Origin: Gammaproteobacteria bacterium
Lineage (GTDB): Bacteria; Pseudomonadota; Gammaproteobacteria; Chromatiales; Chromatiaceae
Assembly: GCA_020445415.1 (NCBI GenBank)
Contig: JAGRGP010000066.1
Location: forward strand, 1 to 58,239
Direction: 5' to 3'
DNA: 58,239 nucleotides
Both the position numbers and the translations under genes were made by a program. Position 1 is the stretch's first letter. Each line of letters opens with the position of its first letter. The notes beneath the pieces were generated by a model. The model did no database searches. It worked only from the letters and a program-made list of their open reading frames with translations, and was not told the DNA's origin. Shown here in pieces: positions 8,367 to 17,081 of this stretch.

Positions 8367-9707
8367 GTGGAACTGACATTTTGGCTGGAGTTGTTGTTGT
8401 TTGTATTCTTGCTCGTGCTATCAGGATTCTTTTCCAGCTCAGAGACGGCGATGTTCTCTCTCAATGGCCTGCAACTGGAGCAGATGAGACGGGATGGAAA
8501 CCCACGGATCGATCTGATCAGGCGCATGCTGAGTGAGCCCCGCCGCTTAATCGTAACCATCCTCATTGGCAACGAGTTCGTCAACGTCGCCGCATCGGTG
8601 CTCTCCGCCTCGATGGTGATCCACCTGTTCGGTGCAGAAAATAAACTGTACAACTTATTTATTATGGTCCCTATCTTGCTGTTGTTCGGAGAAATCACCC
8701 CAAAAACCTTGGCGATCCGAAACAATGTCGCTTTCGCTACGCTTGAAAGCAAACCCATCGACCTCTTCGCCAAGCTGATAACTCCGGTACGCTGGGCGGT
8801 GAGAACCGCATCGGAATGGTTTACCACCCTGATTGTTGGAAAAGAGCGGTCTCCAGGCAACATTGTTACCGCGGACATGGTCAAGACTCTGGCACACGAA
8901 GCGGTGGGTGAGGGGGTTTTAGACAAACTCGAAGCTCAATTCATCGATCAGATTTTCGAACTTGGAAAACTGTCGCTGGAAGATGTACTGACTCCCCGAG
9001 CCGAAATCAATTTCATTCCAATCGACGTCACTGTCCCGGAGCTGCTGACCACGGTCAAGGAGACCCTCCAATCGAGATTTCCCGTCTATGAGGAAACCCG
9101 TGACAACGTGCTGGGCATCTTGCACACCCGGGATCTGCTAAATATCGACCTGAAAGAATTGGATGGAAACCGACAGAAACTGACCTCGTTATTGAGAGAA
9201 GCCTATTTCGTGCCGGAATCCAAGACGGCCCTGGGGCTGTTCGATAGTTTTCGGGAAAGCAAACGCTCCTTTGCGCTTACCGTGGACGAGTACGGCGGCA
9301 TTACCGGATTGGTCACTATGGAGGATCTCCTCGAGTGCATCTTCGGGGATATTCCCAGCCCGTCCGATATCAATGAACAGTACCGGTTCGAACAACACGA
9401 AAATAGCCGACTTTCCGTGGATGGTGGCATGCCACTGGACGACTTCAACCGCCGAATGAAGACACATCTCGATGGCGGAGAAATGGAGACGTTAGGCGGA
9501 TTCGTACTGCATACCTTTGGAGAATTACCCACCGAAGGCCAATCGGTATCGATCGAGGGCTTCAAGTTCACCGCCACGGAAGTTTCCAGCAATAGGATCG
9601 CCCAGTTGTCCGTGGAACCACTTTCGGTGCCAAAACAGAAAAAGGAACCGGAACCCAAGGCGGAAACCGTCAAATCGCCGGAAACTGACACAAAAGGGGC
9701 GTCGTAG
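8367..9707 (+). CDS. CNNM/CorC-family cation transporter (pair 1, first gene)
   Basis: The 446-residue protein has an N-terminal DUF21/CNNM membrane domain (about 1-180, with SGFFSSSETAMFSL and FGEITPKTLA), two CBS domains (about 190-320, ending in VDEYGGITGLVTMEDLLE) and a C-terminal CorC/HlyC domain (about 340-420). Members of this family export or regulate Mg2+ and related divalent cations; CBS domains bind nucleotides such as Mg-ATP. The start is GTG with GGAG six bases upstream; an ATG two bases earlier is out of frame. The next CNNM gene starts directly after its stop. The same two-gene order recurs at 51.5-54.3 kb. Confidence 0.88.
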   Translation: MELTFWLELLLFVFLLVLSGFFSSSETAMFSLNGLQLEQMRRDGNPRIDLIRRMLSEPRRLIVTILIGNEFVNVAASVLSASMVIHLFGAENKLYNLFIMVPILLLFGEITPKTLAIRNNVAFATLESKPIDLFAKLITPVRWAVRTASEWFTTLIVGKERSPGNIVTADMVKTLAHEAVGEGVLDKLEAQFIDQIFELGKLSLEDVLTPRAEINFIPIDVTVPELLTTVKETLQSRFPVYEETRDNVLGILHTRDLLNIDLKELDGNRQKLTSLLREAYFVPESKTALGLFDSFRESKRSFALTVDEYGGITGLVTMEDLLECIFGDIPSPSDINEQYRFEQHENSRLSVDGGMPLDDFNRRMKTHLDGGEMETLGGFVLHTFGELPTEGQSVSIEGFKFTATEVSSNRIAQLSVEPLSVPKQKKEPEPKAETVKSPETDTKGAS

Positions 9708-10946
9708 ATGGATATCGTCACAACCTTGCTGATTATCGCCTTTTGTTTATTGCTGGAAGGTTTCTTCTCCGGGTCTGAAATCGGTGTCGTCAGTTCCGAT
9801 CAGATCAAACTCCGCCACAAAGCGGCCAAGGGCTCCAAGGGGGCAAAGCTTGCCCTGCAGATGCTGGAAAAACCAGAGTGGCTGTTATCGGTCACCTTGG
9901 TGGGAACCAATATCTCCGTGGTAACCAATACCACCATGGCGACCGCATTGATGATCCATCTCTTCGGGGAAAACGGCAGCTGGCTCGCTGTGGTGGTGGC
10001 GGCCCCGCTAATCTGGATCTTCGGCGAAATCGTCCCCAAGAGCGTCTTCCAGCAACGGGCAGATGTGTTAACCCCCTACGTTATCTTCATATTGCGTTTC
10101 TTTTCATACCTATTCTATCCAATTTTGCTGATATTCAGCTTCCTCACCCGGGTACTCACAAAGATCGCCGGCGGAGGAGAAAGAAATCCGTTTACCCTGC
10201 GAGAAGAGATCGTCACCATGATGCAAATGCCGGCCACGGAAGAGGGCGATATCCGTCCGGCGGAACAAAACATGATTCGCCGTATGTTTAATTTTTCGGA
10301 AACCACGGTTCAAGACGTCATGGTGCCCCTGATCGAAGTGATAGCCATCGAGCGCGAAGCCAGTTGCGGAGAGGCACGGGCGATCTCTTCGGAGTACGCC
10401 CACGTACGGTTGCCGGTATTCGAAGAGAGAATCGACCGCATCTGCGGGATCCTCCATACACTGGATCTACTGGAGGCTGATCCAGAAACCCCTATCGCGG
10501 AGTATATCCGTCCCGCGGTTTATGTTCCGGCATCCAAAAACATCAAGGAATTGATGTTCGAGTTAAGACGGAAAAAAACAGTGGTAGCCGTGGTAGTGGA
10601 TGAGTTCGGCGGCTCTGAAGGCATCATTACCATTGAAGACATCATGGAAGAGGTTGTGGAAGATTTGGAAGATGAGTATGACAAACAAGAACACACCGAT
10701 CAGGTAGTGATTCAACGCATGGGCGAACGGGACTATATCGTCAATGCCCGAGCCGAGATGAATGAGCTTTGCGAAACCCTGGGCATTGAATTGCGCAGGG
10801 GAAACTACGCAACGCTTGCCGGCTATATCCTGGAAAAGTTACACACGGTTCCCACGACCGGTACCGTGGTCAGCGAAAACGATATCACACTGACGGTGCA
10901 TCGTAGCTCCGCGCAATCGGTATTGGAGGTGAGAATACACTGGTAG
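9708..10946 (+). CDS. CNNM/CorC-family cation transporter (pair 1, second gene)
   Basis: The 412-residue protein has the same architecture as its neighbour but a distinct subtype: FFSGSEIGVVSSDQIKLRH in helix 1, FGEIVPKSVFQQ in the conserved loop, then CBS domains (VVDEFGGSEGIITIEDIMEE) and a CorC/HlyC tail. Its start codon directly follows the TAG of the first gene, so the two are translationally coupled and may form a hetero-oligomer. It is much closer to the gene at 51523-52782 than to its own neighbour, which points to duplication of the pair. Confidence 0.88.
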   Translation: MDIVTTLLIIAFCLLLEGFFSGSEIGVVSSDQIKLRHKAAKGSKGAKLALQMLEKPEWLLSVTLVGTNISVVTNTTMATALMIHLFGENGSWLAVVVAAPLIWIFGEIVPKSVFQQRADVLTPYVIFILRFFSYLFYPILLIFSFLTRVLTKIAGGGERNPFTLREEIVTMMQMPATEEGDIRPAEQNMIRRMFNFSETTVQDVMVPLIEVIAIEREASCGEARAISSEYAHVRLPVFEERIDRICGILHTLDLLEADPETPIAEYIRPAVYVPASKNIKELMFELRRKKTVVAVVVDEFGGSEGIITIEDIMEEVVEDLEDEYDKQEHTDQVVIQRMGERDYIVNARAEMNELCETLGIELRRGNYATLAGYILEKLHTVPTTGTVVSENDITLTVHRSSAQSVLEVRIHW

Positions 10947-10997
10947 CACCATGCTGAGACTGTCCGCCACCTTGCTGCTGCGTCCCAGGTATCCGAA

Positions 10998-11621
10998 GTG
11001 CTTGGTTATCTGAAACTACAACGCCACTACGGAAAGTGGCGGGCGGAGGTCGACCCTGTCCAAATTGTTTACCTTCACCGTAAAGACGAATGGCCTTGGT
11101 ACATAAAAAACTGGCCTTTGCTCGCTTGTCCGGGAAACTGGGATCTTGCGGATACCGAATACCCACCGTTTCGCCTTGAACAGATGGAAGAGTTGTTCCG
11201 CGACAGGATCCCCTACCAAGAAACGAAGACCTATCAGAAGATGATTTCCCAATTGGCTTGTCATGGCACCACCCACGCGCCTAAGCTCAACTCCCGAGAG
11301 GAGATAGACGCTTACTTTGGCGGAGTCGCAACGCTCTATCAGAGTATGAAGGAAAACGGCTTTCGCGCCCGTGATCCTCACCAACTCTCCCGGGAAAAAG
11401 AGATAACCGTGCGTATCGGGCGCACGGGTGCATTGATCAAAGCGGGTGAAGGAACCCATCGCCTGGCATTGGCTCGTTTGCTGAAAATCGAACGGGTCAG
11501 CGTTGTCGTTGACCTTGTACACACCCACTGGGTACAACGCTGTTTGCGCCAGTTCGACGACAGCGAACCCGAAACAGCGGTTCACCTCGGACTGGAGCTA
11601 TTGGCCCCCGGGCTGGAGTAA
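10998..11621 (+). CDS. ParB-like protein with GxHR motif, sulfotransferase-associated
   Basis: I do not recognise this 207-residue protein as a named family. Its C-terminal part contains GEGTHRLALARLL followed by a strand (ERVSVVVDLVH), which resembles the core of ParB/sulfiredoxin-fold domains (GxHR then a helix and VPV strand). The gene at 15728-16498 has the equivalent motif SGKHRIAVLAALG. Both flank a glycan and sulfotransferase cluster. The start is GTG with an AGG eight bases upstream; no in-frame ATG exists after the upstream stop at 10944. The 3' end overlaps the convergent sulfotransferase gene by 40 bases. Confidence 0.6.
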   Translation: MLGYLKLQRHYGKWRAEVDPVQIVYLHRKDEWPWYIKNWPLLACPGNWDLADTEYPPFRLEQMEELFRDRIPYQETKTYQKMISQLACHGTTHAPKLNSREEIDAYFGGVATLYQSMKENGFRARDPHQLSREKEITVRIGRTGALIKAGEGTHRLALARLLKIERVSVVVDLVHTHWVQRCLRQFDDSEPETAVHLGLELLAPGLE

Positions 11622-12421
11622 CCGAAAAATGGATCGAGCTCATCCAGCGCCTGATCTATATAGGCTAGATCACCGTCATTCAAGTATTGGCGGTACCCCC
11701 CGACCTTGCCACTTCGAACCTTAAAACTTTCCGGGTCCTTTGAGTCCCTTGGAGAGAGAAATCCCTGGCCCAATCCACCCTCTTCTTCCAGCTTACGCAT
11801 ATTTCCAAACTGACTGAACGCGATCGCCGCATTTATGTAATCCGCGTTAGGTTCAATTCCCAGAATATGAATCGCCATATTTACCAGCTCGAAGGGATTT
11901 GTATGGAGATCCGCATAACCTACCCACAAGACGTCGGGCTTATCCGCCAGGCGTTGCCGCCAGGTATTCAACAAGACAACCATCGCCCGAACGCCACGCA
12001 AGTCGTCTCGCACCAACTCGGAGATACTGCCCTTGTACTGCCGTCGTGAGCGTTTGCGGGCGTGGAAATAAAGTGAAACCAGCACATCGCGAGGGTCCCG
12101 GTGTACCACCATAACCGGTTTCTTTCGCAAGACGGGGTCGGGGCATATATAGAATCCCAGCAATCTCCGGCGAATGCTGTCCGTCATCCTATGGCTCCAC
12201 ATTTCGTGGCTGTAGAGAATGTTAGGCACCACCGCCTGCGCCGCATTATAGCCACCGATATCGATCTGCTGTCCGAAGTGCAGCGCTAGGTATTTACTCA
12301 AAATTACCCTAAACCAGGTACGACCACTTTTGGGAATCGATAAAACCAACGCACTGGCTTCCCGGTACAACCGGCCTTTGCGGGAGAGGTTCCAGGTAAC
12401 TGCTGGCCGATAGGTATCCAT
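11582..12421 (-). CDS. PAPS-dependent sulfotransferase
   Basis: This 279-residue soluble enzyme should transfer sulfate from PAPS to an acceptor, here probably a glycan. It has the 5'-phosphosulfate loop SIPKSGRTWFR (29-39), the 3'-phosphate motif HRDPRDVLVSLYF (107-119) and the C-terminal RSGKVGGYRQYL motif, in correct order and spacing for the Sulfotransfer_1 family. Its promoter would lie in the 156-base gap shared with the divergent glycosyltransferase gene. The acceptor cannot be read from sequence. Confidence 0.88.
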   Translation of the reverse strand: MDTYRPAVTWNLSRKGRLYREASALVLSIPKSGRTWFRVILSKYLALHFGQQIDIGGYNAAQAVVPNILYSHEMWSHRMTDSIRRRLLGFYICPDPVLRKKPVMVVHRDPRDVLVSLYFHARKRSRRQYKGSISELVRDDLRGVRAMVVLLNTWRQRLADKPDVLWVGYADLHTNPFELVNMAIHILGIEPNADYINAAIAFSQFGNMRKLEEEGGLGQGFLSPRDSKDPESFKVRSGKVGGYRQYLNDGDLAYIDQALDELDPFFGYSSPGANSSSPR

Positions 12422-12577
12422 ATGCTGGGCAACTTCAAGATAGATGGGGCTGAATCTGAGTGTATCAAAACCGCCAGTGTCAGCGAAGCCGGTTCAGCGT
12501 ACCAATGCCGAGGGCGGTGGAGTTTAGAGGATAGGTAATCTATAGTCTTGGGCCACATACGGTATTCATGGTTTATT

Positions 12578-13501
12578 GTGGTGGCACAACCCCTGTTCTC
12601 TGTCTTTATTCCCACCTACAATCGGGCAACTACCCTTACCCGGGCTATCAGCAGCGTAGCCCAGCAGCGTTTCACCGATTTCGAACTCATCATTGTGGAC
12701 GATGGTTCGACGGACAAAACCGATCAACTCGTGGCACATTGGGCAGCGACATATGGCGAACGACTGCGCTTTATTCGGCAACCCAATCAAGGAAAGCATG
12801 CCGCCTATAATCGAGCGGCCCAGGAAGCCACCGGCGAGTTGTTGGTTCTCCTCGATTCCGATGATGTCATGCTTCCCGACGCCCTGGCTATCCTGGCTAA
12901 AAACTGGCACGCCATCCCGGAGGCAAAACGAAGCCACTATGCGGGCATCGAAGGGCTATGTAGGGAAAGCAACGGCAAACTCCATGGCCAACCTTTTCCG
13001 TATGATGGCATGGATTCGAATTATCTGGAAATGACTCGCTACCACGGCGTGTCGGGGGAGAAACGGCACGCCATACGTGTCGATATCTTGCGGCAGTTTC
13101 CATATCCGATCGTGGAGGGAGAAAAACATGTTCGACCCAGCTTCGTTTGGAAACAGATCGCCCATCGGTATCAATTCCGATATATCAACGAGGTGCTGCA
13201 AATCGTCGACTTCCGGGCGGATGGGCTGACCCGCAATGCCTCCCGAAGGCGGTTGCGTAACCCCGGAGGGTTGTACCTCTTCTGGCGAGACGACATACTC
13301 CACCACACCGACTATCTCGATCCCAAACAACTTCGCTACGCAATGAAACAGTACATTCGCTATGGCCTGCTGAGCCGGCACGGTCTCTTGACACAGTGGA
13401 ACGAGGTTAGCAACAGGCGTCTTTGGGCCTCGGCATTAATACCTGGCCTGGGAAACTTTCTGACTGACTACTGTAAGCGTGCCCTGTGGTCCAGGGGCTA
13501 A
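12578..13501 (+). CDS. Family 2 glycosyltransferase
   Basis: This cytosolic GT-A enzyme has the classical start SVFIPTYNR, the nucleotide-binding DDGSTDKT, and the acidic metal motif LLDSDD. It should add a sugar to a growing surface glycan. An open frame runs from a TTG at 12548, but the conserved domain begins just after GTG codons at 12578/12581, which I prefer. The coding end lies beside the O-antigen ligase gene start, so the two are one transcription unit. Confidence 0.87.
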   Translation: MVAQPLFSVFIPTYNRATTLTRAISSVAQQRFTDFELIIVDDGSTDKTDQLVAHWAATYGERLRFIRQPNQGKHAAYNRAAQEATGELLVLLDSDDVMLPDALAILAKNWHAIPEAKRSHYAGIEGLCRESNGKLHGQPFPYDGMDSNYLEMTRYHGVSGEKRHAIRVDILRQFPYPIVEGEKHVRPSFVWKQIAHRYQFRYINEVLQIVDFRADGLTRNASRRRLRNPGGLYLFWRDDILHHTDYLDPKQLRYAMKQYIRYGLLSRHGLLTQWNEVSNRRLWASALIPGLGNFLTDYCKRALWSRG

Positions 13502-14856
13502 GATGGAACCAGACCAATCTCGCCGCCATGACCACCCATAACAGGCTCACCAATACGGAACTGCCCCCCTCAAATCGTTGGCAGGTTACGGGGCGTTGGC
13601 TGGGCTCAGCGGGAATCGCAAGTATTGCCATTGGTTTTAGCGCCTCCACCGCTGCTGTGAACATCGGTCTTATCTTGCTCCTGCTGGGAATACTTCCCGA
13701 GATAAGAGGCCTATTACGATCTACCCCCCCAGCCGCGGTAATCATTGCTATCTTGCAGAGCACAGTCCTGATCATAATCACTGTTGTGGCCAATGTCCGC
13801 TTTCCGGAACTCTCTGACCATAATTGGAAGCATCTGGAGGATCTACTGATTATTTCTGGAATCCCCGCGGTCGCCGTGGGTTGGTGGCTCGCGCATGGCG
13901 GCATAACGTATCCGGCGATTCTGGGCCTTCTGAGTATCGGTACCGGTATCAAAAGCATCGGGACCATTAATTGGGATGCGGTGATCGCCACTCCCTTCTT
14001 GGGCAGACCGCTCATCACCGCCATCAATCCCAACGAACTCGCCTTTATCTCGGGGGCACTGCTAGTGGGAATCGCATCCTTGCTCATTTCGGGTAATTGT
14101 ACCCAGAACAAGTCGCCGCTTTGGCGATTCGTGGTGATTGCGGCGTTCTCAGCCATCGCACTATGCGCGGGATACTTGGTTGTAATAGCACAATCGCGGG
14201 CCGTTGTATTGGGTGTACTGGCCACACTTTGCTTTATTGCTGGGGCGCGTATGTGGCACACCAGAAAGAGTGCCAAAGGCCGCCGCCAAACGATCGTGCT
14301 GCTTACCGTCTTGGTAGCGATATTATGTGTGATCAGCCTCAGCCCATTGGGTAAAATGGCAACTCAGCGCTTCGGCAAACTAGGCGCCAATATTCAAACA
14401 CTGATGGACAACGACCTGGATTCCATCTCATCCAATTCCGAAGGTATTCGGTTACTGCTCTGGCGGGAAGGCTTGTCGCACCTACCTGACGCCATGATAC
14501 TGGGCCATGGGCCAGGAGCGGCACCGCATATCATTGCCCAAAGTACTGTACCTTCCCTGAGACATTTCAATCATTTTCATAACATCTGGATACATTGGCT
14601 AGTAACGATTGGTGTGTTGGGTACTTTGGGTTTCGCAATCCTGTTCTGGAAGCTATTGGCCATCAGTTTCCAAGAGGCATTTTCCCGAGCCGGGGGTGTC
14701 TGCTGGCCAGCCGCGGGGCTGTGGATCTATTTCCTCATAGTTTCTGCTGCTCAGTTGCGCATTAACCACCCTTCCGGTCAAGCCTTTCTGGTGCTCCTAA
14801 GCGGTATGAGCTATGCCGCGGTTTATTTGCGGGCACCGCAACCCGTTACAGAATAA
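13486..14856 (+). CDS. O-antigen ligase/polymerase-like membrane protein
   Basis: This protein of up to 456 residues has about ten hydrophobic segments, a periplasmic loop region and the Wzy_C/O-antigen ligase pattern: GHGPGAAPHI followed by HFNHFHNIWIHWLV and a further helix. Proteins of this type polymerise or ligate lipid-linked glycans on the periplasmic side. The first possible start (GTG 13486) overlaps the glycosyltransferase; ATG 13528 is the other plausible start. The stop overlaps the next gene's ATG by one base (TAATG). Confidence 0.8.
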   Translation: MVQGLRWNQTNLAAMTTHNRLTNTELPPSNRWQVTGRWLGSAGIASIAIGFSASTAAVNIGLILLLLGILPEIRGLLRSTPPAAVIIAILQSTVLIIITVVANVRFPELSDHNWKHLEDLLIISGIPAVAVGWWLAHGGITYPAILGLLSIGTGIKSIGTINWDAVIATPFLGRPLITAINPNELAFISGALLVGIASLLISGNCTQNKSPLWRFVVIAAFSAIALCAGYLVVIAQSRAVVLGVLATLCFIAGARMWHTRKSAKGRRQTIVLLTVLVAILCVISLSPLGKMATQRFGKLGANIQTLMDNDLDSISSNSEGIRLLLWREGLSHLPDAMILGHGPGAAPHIIAQSTVPSLRHFNHFHNIWIHWLVTIGVLGTLGFAILFWKLLAISFQEAFSRAGGVCWPAAGLWIYFLIVSAAQLRINHPSGQAFLVLLSGMSYAAVYLRAPQPVTE

Positions 14857-15743
14857 TGCTATCGGATGCCGGAAGAATCACGCCGCAATTGACCAGAATC
14901 TTTGTCGTTGGGTGCTCTCGCTCGGGAACGACCGTGGTACAGAAGGCGCTCACTGAACGCTATCGTTTATACTCGCTACCGGAAACCGATTTTTTTGGCT
15001 TGAGCGTTGGCGGTGGAATCGGCGCCTTGACTTGCCACCTGGGTATCTCCCGTCCGCGACGGGTATATCACCGTGCCTTCGAACGGCTCAAGACGCTGTT
15101 ACCCGACGATCCAGCCTTGACCGAGGCCGTGGGCAGTTGGAGATTCCGGGCTTTGGTAGAACAGTTTACCGCCGTGCTTGACCGGCAGACCCGTAACACC
15201 GGTGAGTACGGCTGGCTAGAAAAGACACCCAAGCATTTTCGACATACCAACTTGATTGCGAGATTCGTCCCGCAAGCCAAGATTATCCATGTAGTCAGAC
15301 CGGGTCCCGATGTGGTCGCGTCGATTCACGACAGAGCAATGCGTTATCCTGAACAATTTGGCAGGCAGCAGGATATTGGCTATGCGATCAACCTCTGGAA
15401 TCGTGCCATTCGGACAGCCCATAATGACATTATGGGGCAACGCGCACTCATTCTGAGGTATGAAGACTTCGTGGAGAGCCCCGAAGTTTACCTAAAGCGA
15501 CTCGGTATGCTGTTAGGGGTACCGGAAAGAACCGCAAAACAAGATACCAGTCCGGTCATCCTTTCCTCAGAGCCTTGGAAGCTTGGTTCGAAAGCATCCA
15601 TTCACCGCGTTCCGTCAAAGTTCAACGATGTTTTCGATCCGGAAACACGCCGCGTCATTCTCGCGAAATTGGATATTCGTGCCTACGAATCCCTGGCGGG
15701 ACATGCCCTAAACGCAACCCCGCATGTTCACGAGGCAAAATAG
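14856..15743 (+). CDS. Sulfotransferase (Sulfotransfer_3-like)
   Basis: This second sulfotransferase has 295 residues. The PAPS-binding loop GCSRSGTTVVQ is at residues 19-29, and the 3'-phosphate motif HVVRPGPDVVASI follows at the expected spacing, with LRYEDFVESP further on. It belongs to a different subfamily from the enzyme at 11582-12421. It is translationally coupled to the ligase/polymerase gene, which suggests that the exported glycan or its precursor is sulfated. The 3' end overlaps the convergent ParB-like gene by 16 bases. Confidence 0.85.
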   Translation: MLSDAGRITPQLTRIFVVGCSRSGTTVVQKALTERYRLYSLPETDFFGLSVGGGIGALTCHLGISRPRRVYHRAFERLKTLLPDDPALTEAVGSWRFRALVEQFTAVLDRQTRNTGEYGWLEKTPKHFRHTNLIARFVPQAKIIHVVRPGPDVVASIHDRAMRYPEQFGRQQDIGYAINLWNRAIRTAHNDIMGQRALILRYEDFVESPEVYLKRLGMLLGVPERTAKQDTSPVILSSEPWKLGSKASIHRVPSKFNDVFDPETRRVILAKLDIRAYESLAGHALNATPHVHEAK

Positions 15744-16498
15744 CCATTGAATATCATCTCTGCCTCTTCAACCGAGTACAATCCATTTACCACATTGGGC
15801 CAGTAGTGACTCTGGCAAAGACAGAAACAGGGTGGCATGTTCGGTTTGAAGGTTACCGGAATCCGTTCCCAACCCAGCGCGGCGAGTACTGCAATTCTGT
15901 GTTTACCGCTGGTCGCCACAAACACCGCATCATCCCCTCGATCCAGGACATATCCCTGAATATGCCCAAAGACATTGGGCTGATAATCGTGCTGCTTTAT
16001 CGACCGATAGACACTAAGGTATCTCTTAATCTGGCTTCGTACCGCTTCGGTGGCTTGGGGGCCAATCAACGGGTGCACAACCGTTTTCCGGCGTAGCTTC
16101 TGCACATCTCTTCGCCTCATCGAGTCCCACGGCGGCATAATCAGCGATGGGGGTTGGGAGCGCGAATTGTACTCACCCGATCCCGCCAAATCTCTGCTGT
16201 ATAAAAAACAAGAAAATAGCGAATCAGGTTTGTTGGTTTCGTAGTAGGTGAGAAGAATATGCTCAGCTTCGTTGACATTATCCCTGATCAACGCTCGCGC
16301 CGCCGATACGAAGGGATTCGAATTGCCGGTAAACTGTTGCTGAATGATGTTCCGGCACCTTGCGACGGGCACATCAAACGAAAACCGACCATCAGTCGAA
16401 GGGGCCGTTCGCAAATGGATCTCGAGGTGGGGAACAGCCTGTACACCGTTGAGTATCCCGGAGATCCCATACCGAAAAAACTTTTCGATCCGATTCAT
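15728..16498 (-). CDS. ParB-like protein with GxHR motif (second copy)
   Basis: This 256-residue protein is not a family I can name. The informative region is SGKHRIAVLAALG followed by ERIPVTF, the same GxHR-helix-strand pattern as in the protein at 10998-11621 and in ParB/Srx-fold domains. The N-terminal half has a mix of charged and aromatic residues with no signal peptide. It converges on the sulfotransferase gene and closes the glycan cluster. A role in glycan modification or regulation is inference from context. Confidence 0.55.
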   Translation of the reverse strand: MNRIEKFFRYGISGILNGVQAVPHLEIHLRTAPSTDGRFSFDVPVARCRNIIQQQFTGNSNPFVSAARALIRDNVNEAEHILLTYYETNKPDSLFSCFLYSRDLAGSGEYNSRSQPPSLIMPPWDSMRRRDVQKLRRKTVVHPLIGPQATEAVRSQIKRYLSVYRSIKQHDYQPNVFGHIQGYVLDRGDDAVFVATSGKHRIAVLAALGWERIPVTFKPNMPPCFCLCQSHYWPNVVNGLYSVEEAEMIFNGYFAS

Positions 16499-16670
16499 TT
16501 CTCAGCGGTGAATCCGGGAGATGGTTGCTGGAATCGCTGTTAGTCTCCCCCGGTGATTACACATCCAGGGTGTGCACTCAAGCCGGGCACCTCCTTGTGC
16601 CGAAGCGGGTCATGATGGCCCTATCTAAAGGTACGAACCCGCGCGAATACACTGTGAACCTAAGCGTGGT

Positions 16671-16925
16671 CTATTTACACTTGTCTTCCAACTCTTGACG
16701 CCGAACAATGCCCTTCTTACGTTGAACAGCAATCACCTTGAGGTCCATTTTCAATTTCTTGCGTTTACTGGCATTACTCTCGTTTTCGAGTTTCTTCTCC
16801 AGTTTTTCTTGTTTCTCGGCCAACTTGTTCAGCAATGTATCGATTCGGTCGCAACGGGCAAAGGCCTCTCTCTCGCCCTCATCAAGATAGTCCCTCAAAT
16901 TACCAATCAGTTTTTTCAGTCCCAT
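16671..16925 (-). CDS. Small charged coiled-coil protein, function unknown
   Basis: This 84-residue protein is almost all charged helix: it begins MGLKKLIGNLRDYLDEGEREA and continues with lysine/glutamate heptads (KLAEKQEKLEKKLEN) typical of a coiled coil. It ends in a CK dipeptide. It has no membrane segment. It sits between the glycan cluster and the Na/Pi transporter gene on the same strand as the latter. I do not recognise a family. The coding call rests on its regular heptads and clean frame. Confidence 0.6.
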   Translation of the reverse strand: MGLKKLIGNLRDYLDEGEREAFARCDRIDTLLNKLAEKQEKLEKKLENESNASKRKKLKMDLKVIAVQRKKGIVRRQELEDKCK

Positions 16926-17081
16926 ATCCTTCGCTACCTCTTTTTTTTCAAATAATCGGTTACAGCCGTGATTAGCCGCTCCTTACCTCCATCTCCGGGA
17001 GTTCACTGCCCAGTACCCCCCCTCCCTAGGGACTCACCACAGGCGGCGCCCAGTGGCTGATGTATAAATCGTACTAGCAGC

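Noticed and set aside
10951..11013. Alternative ATG start for the ParB-like gene at 10998
   Set aside because: The ATG at 10951 is in another frame and stops after 20 codons; a frameshift would be needed and nothing else suggests one.
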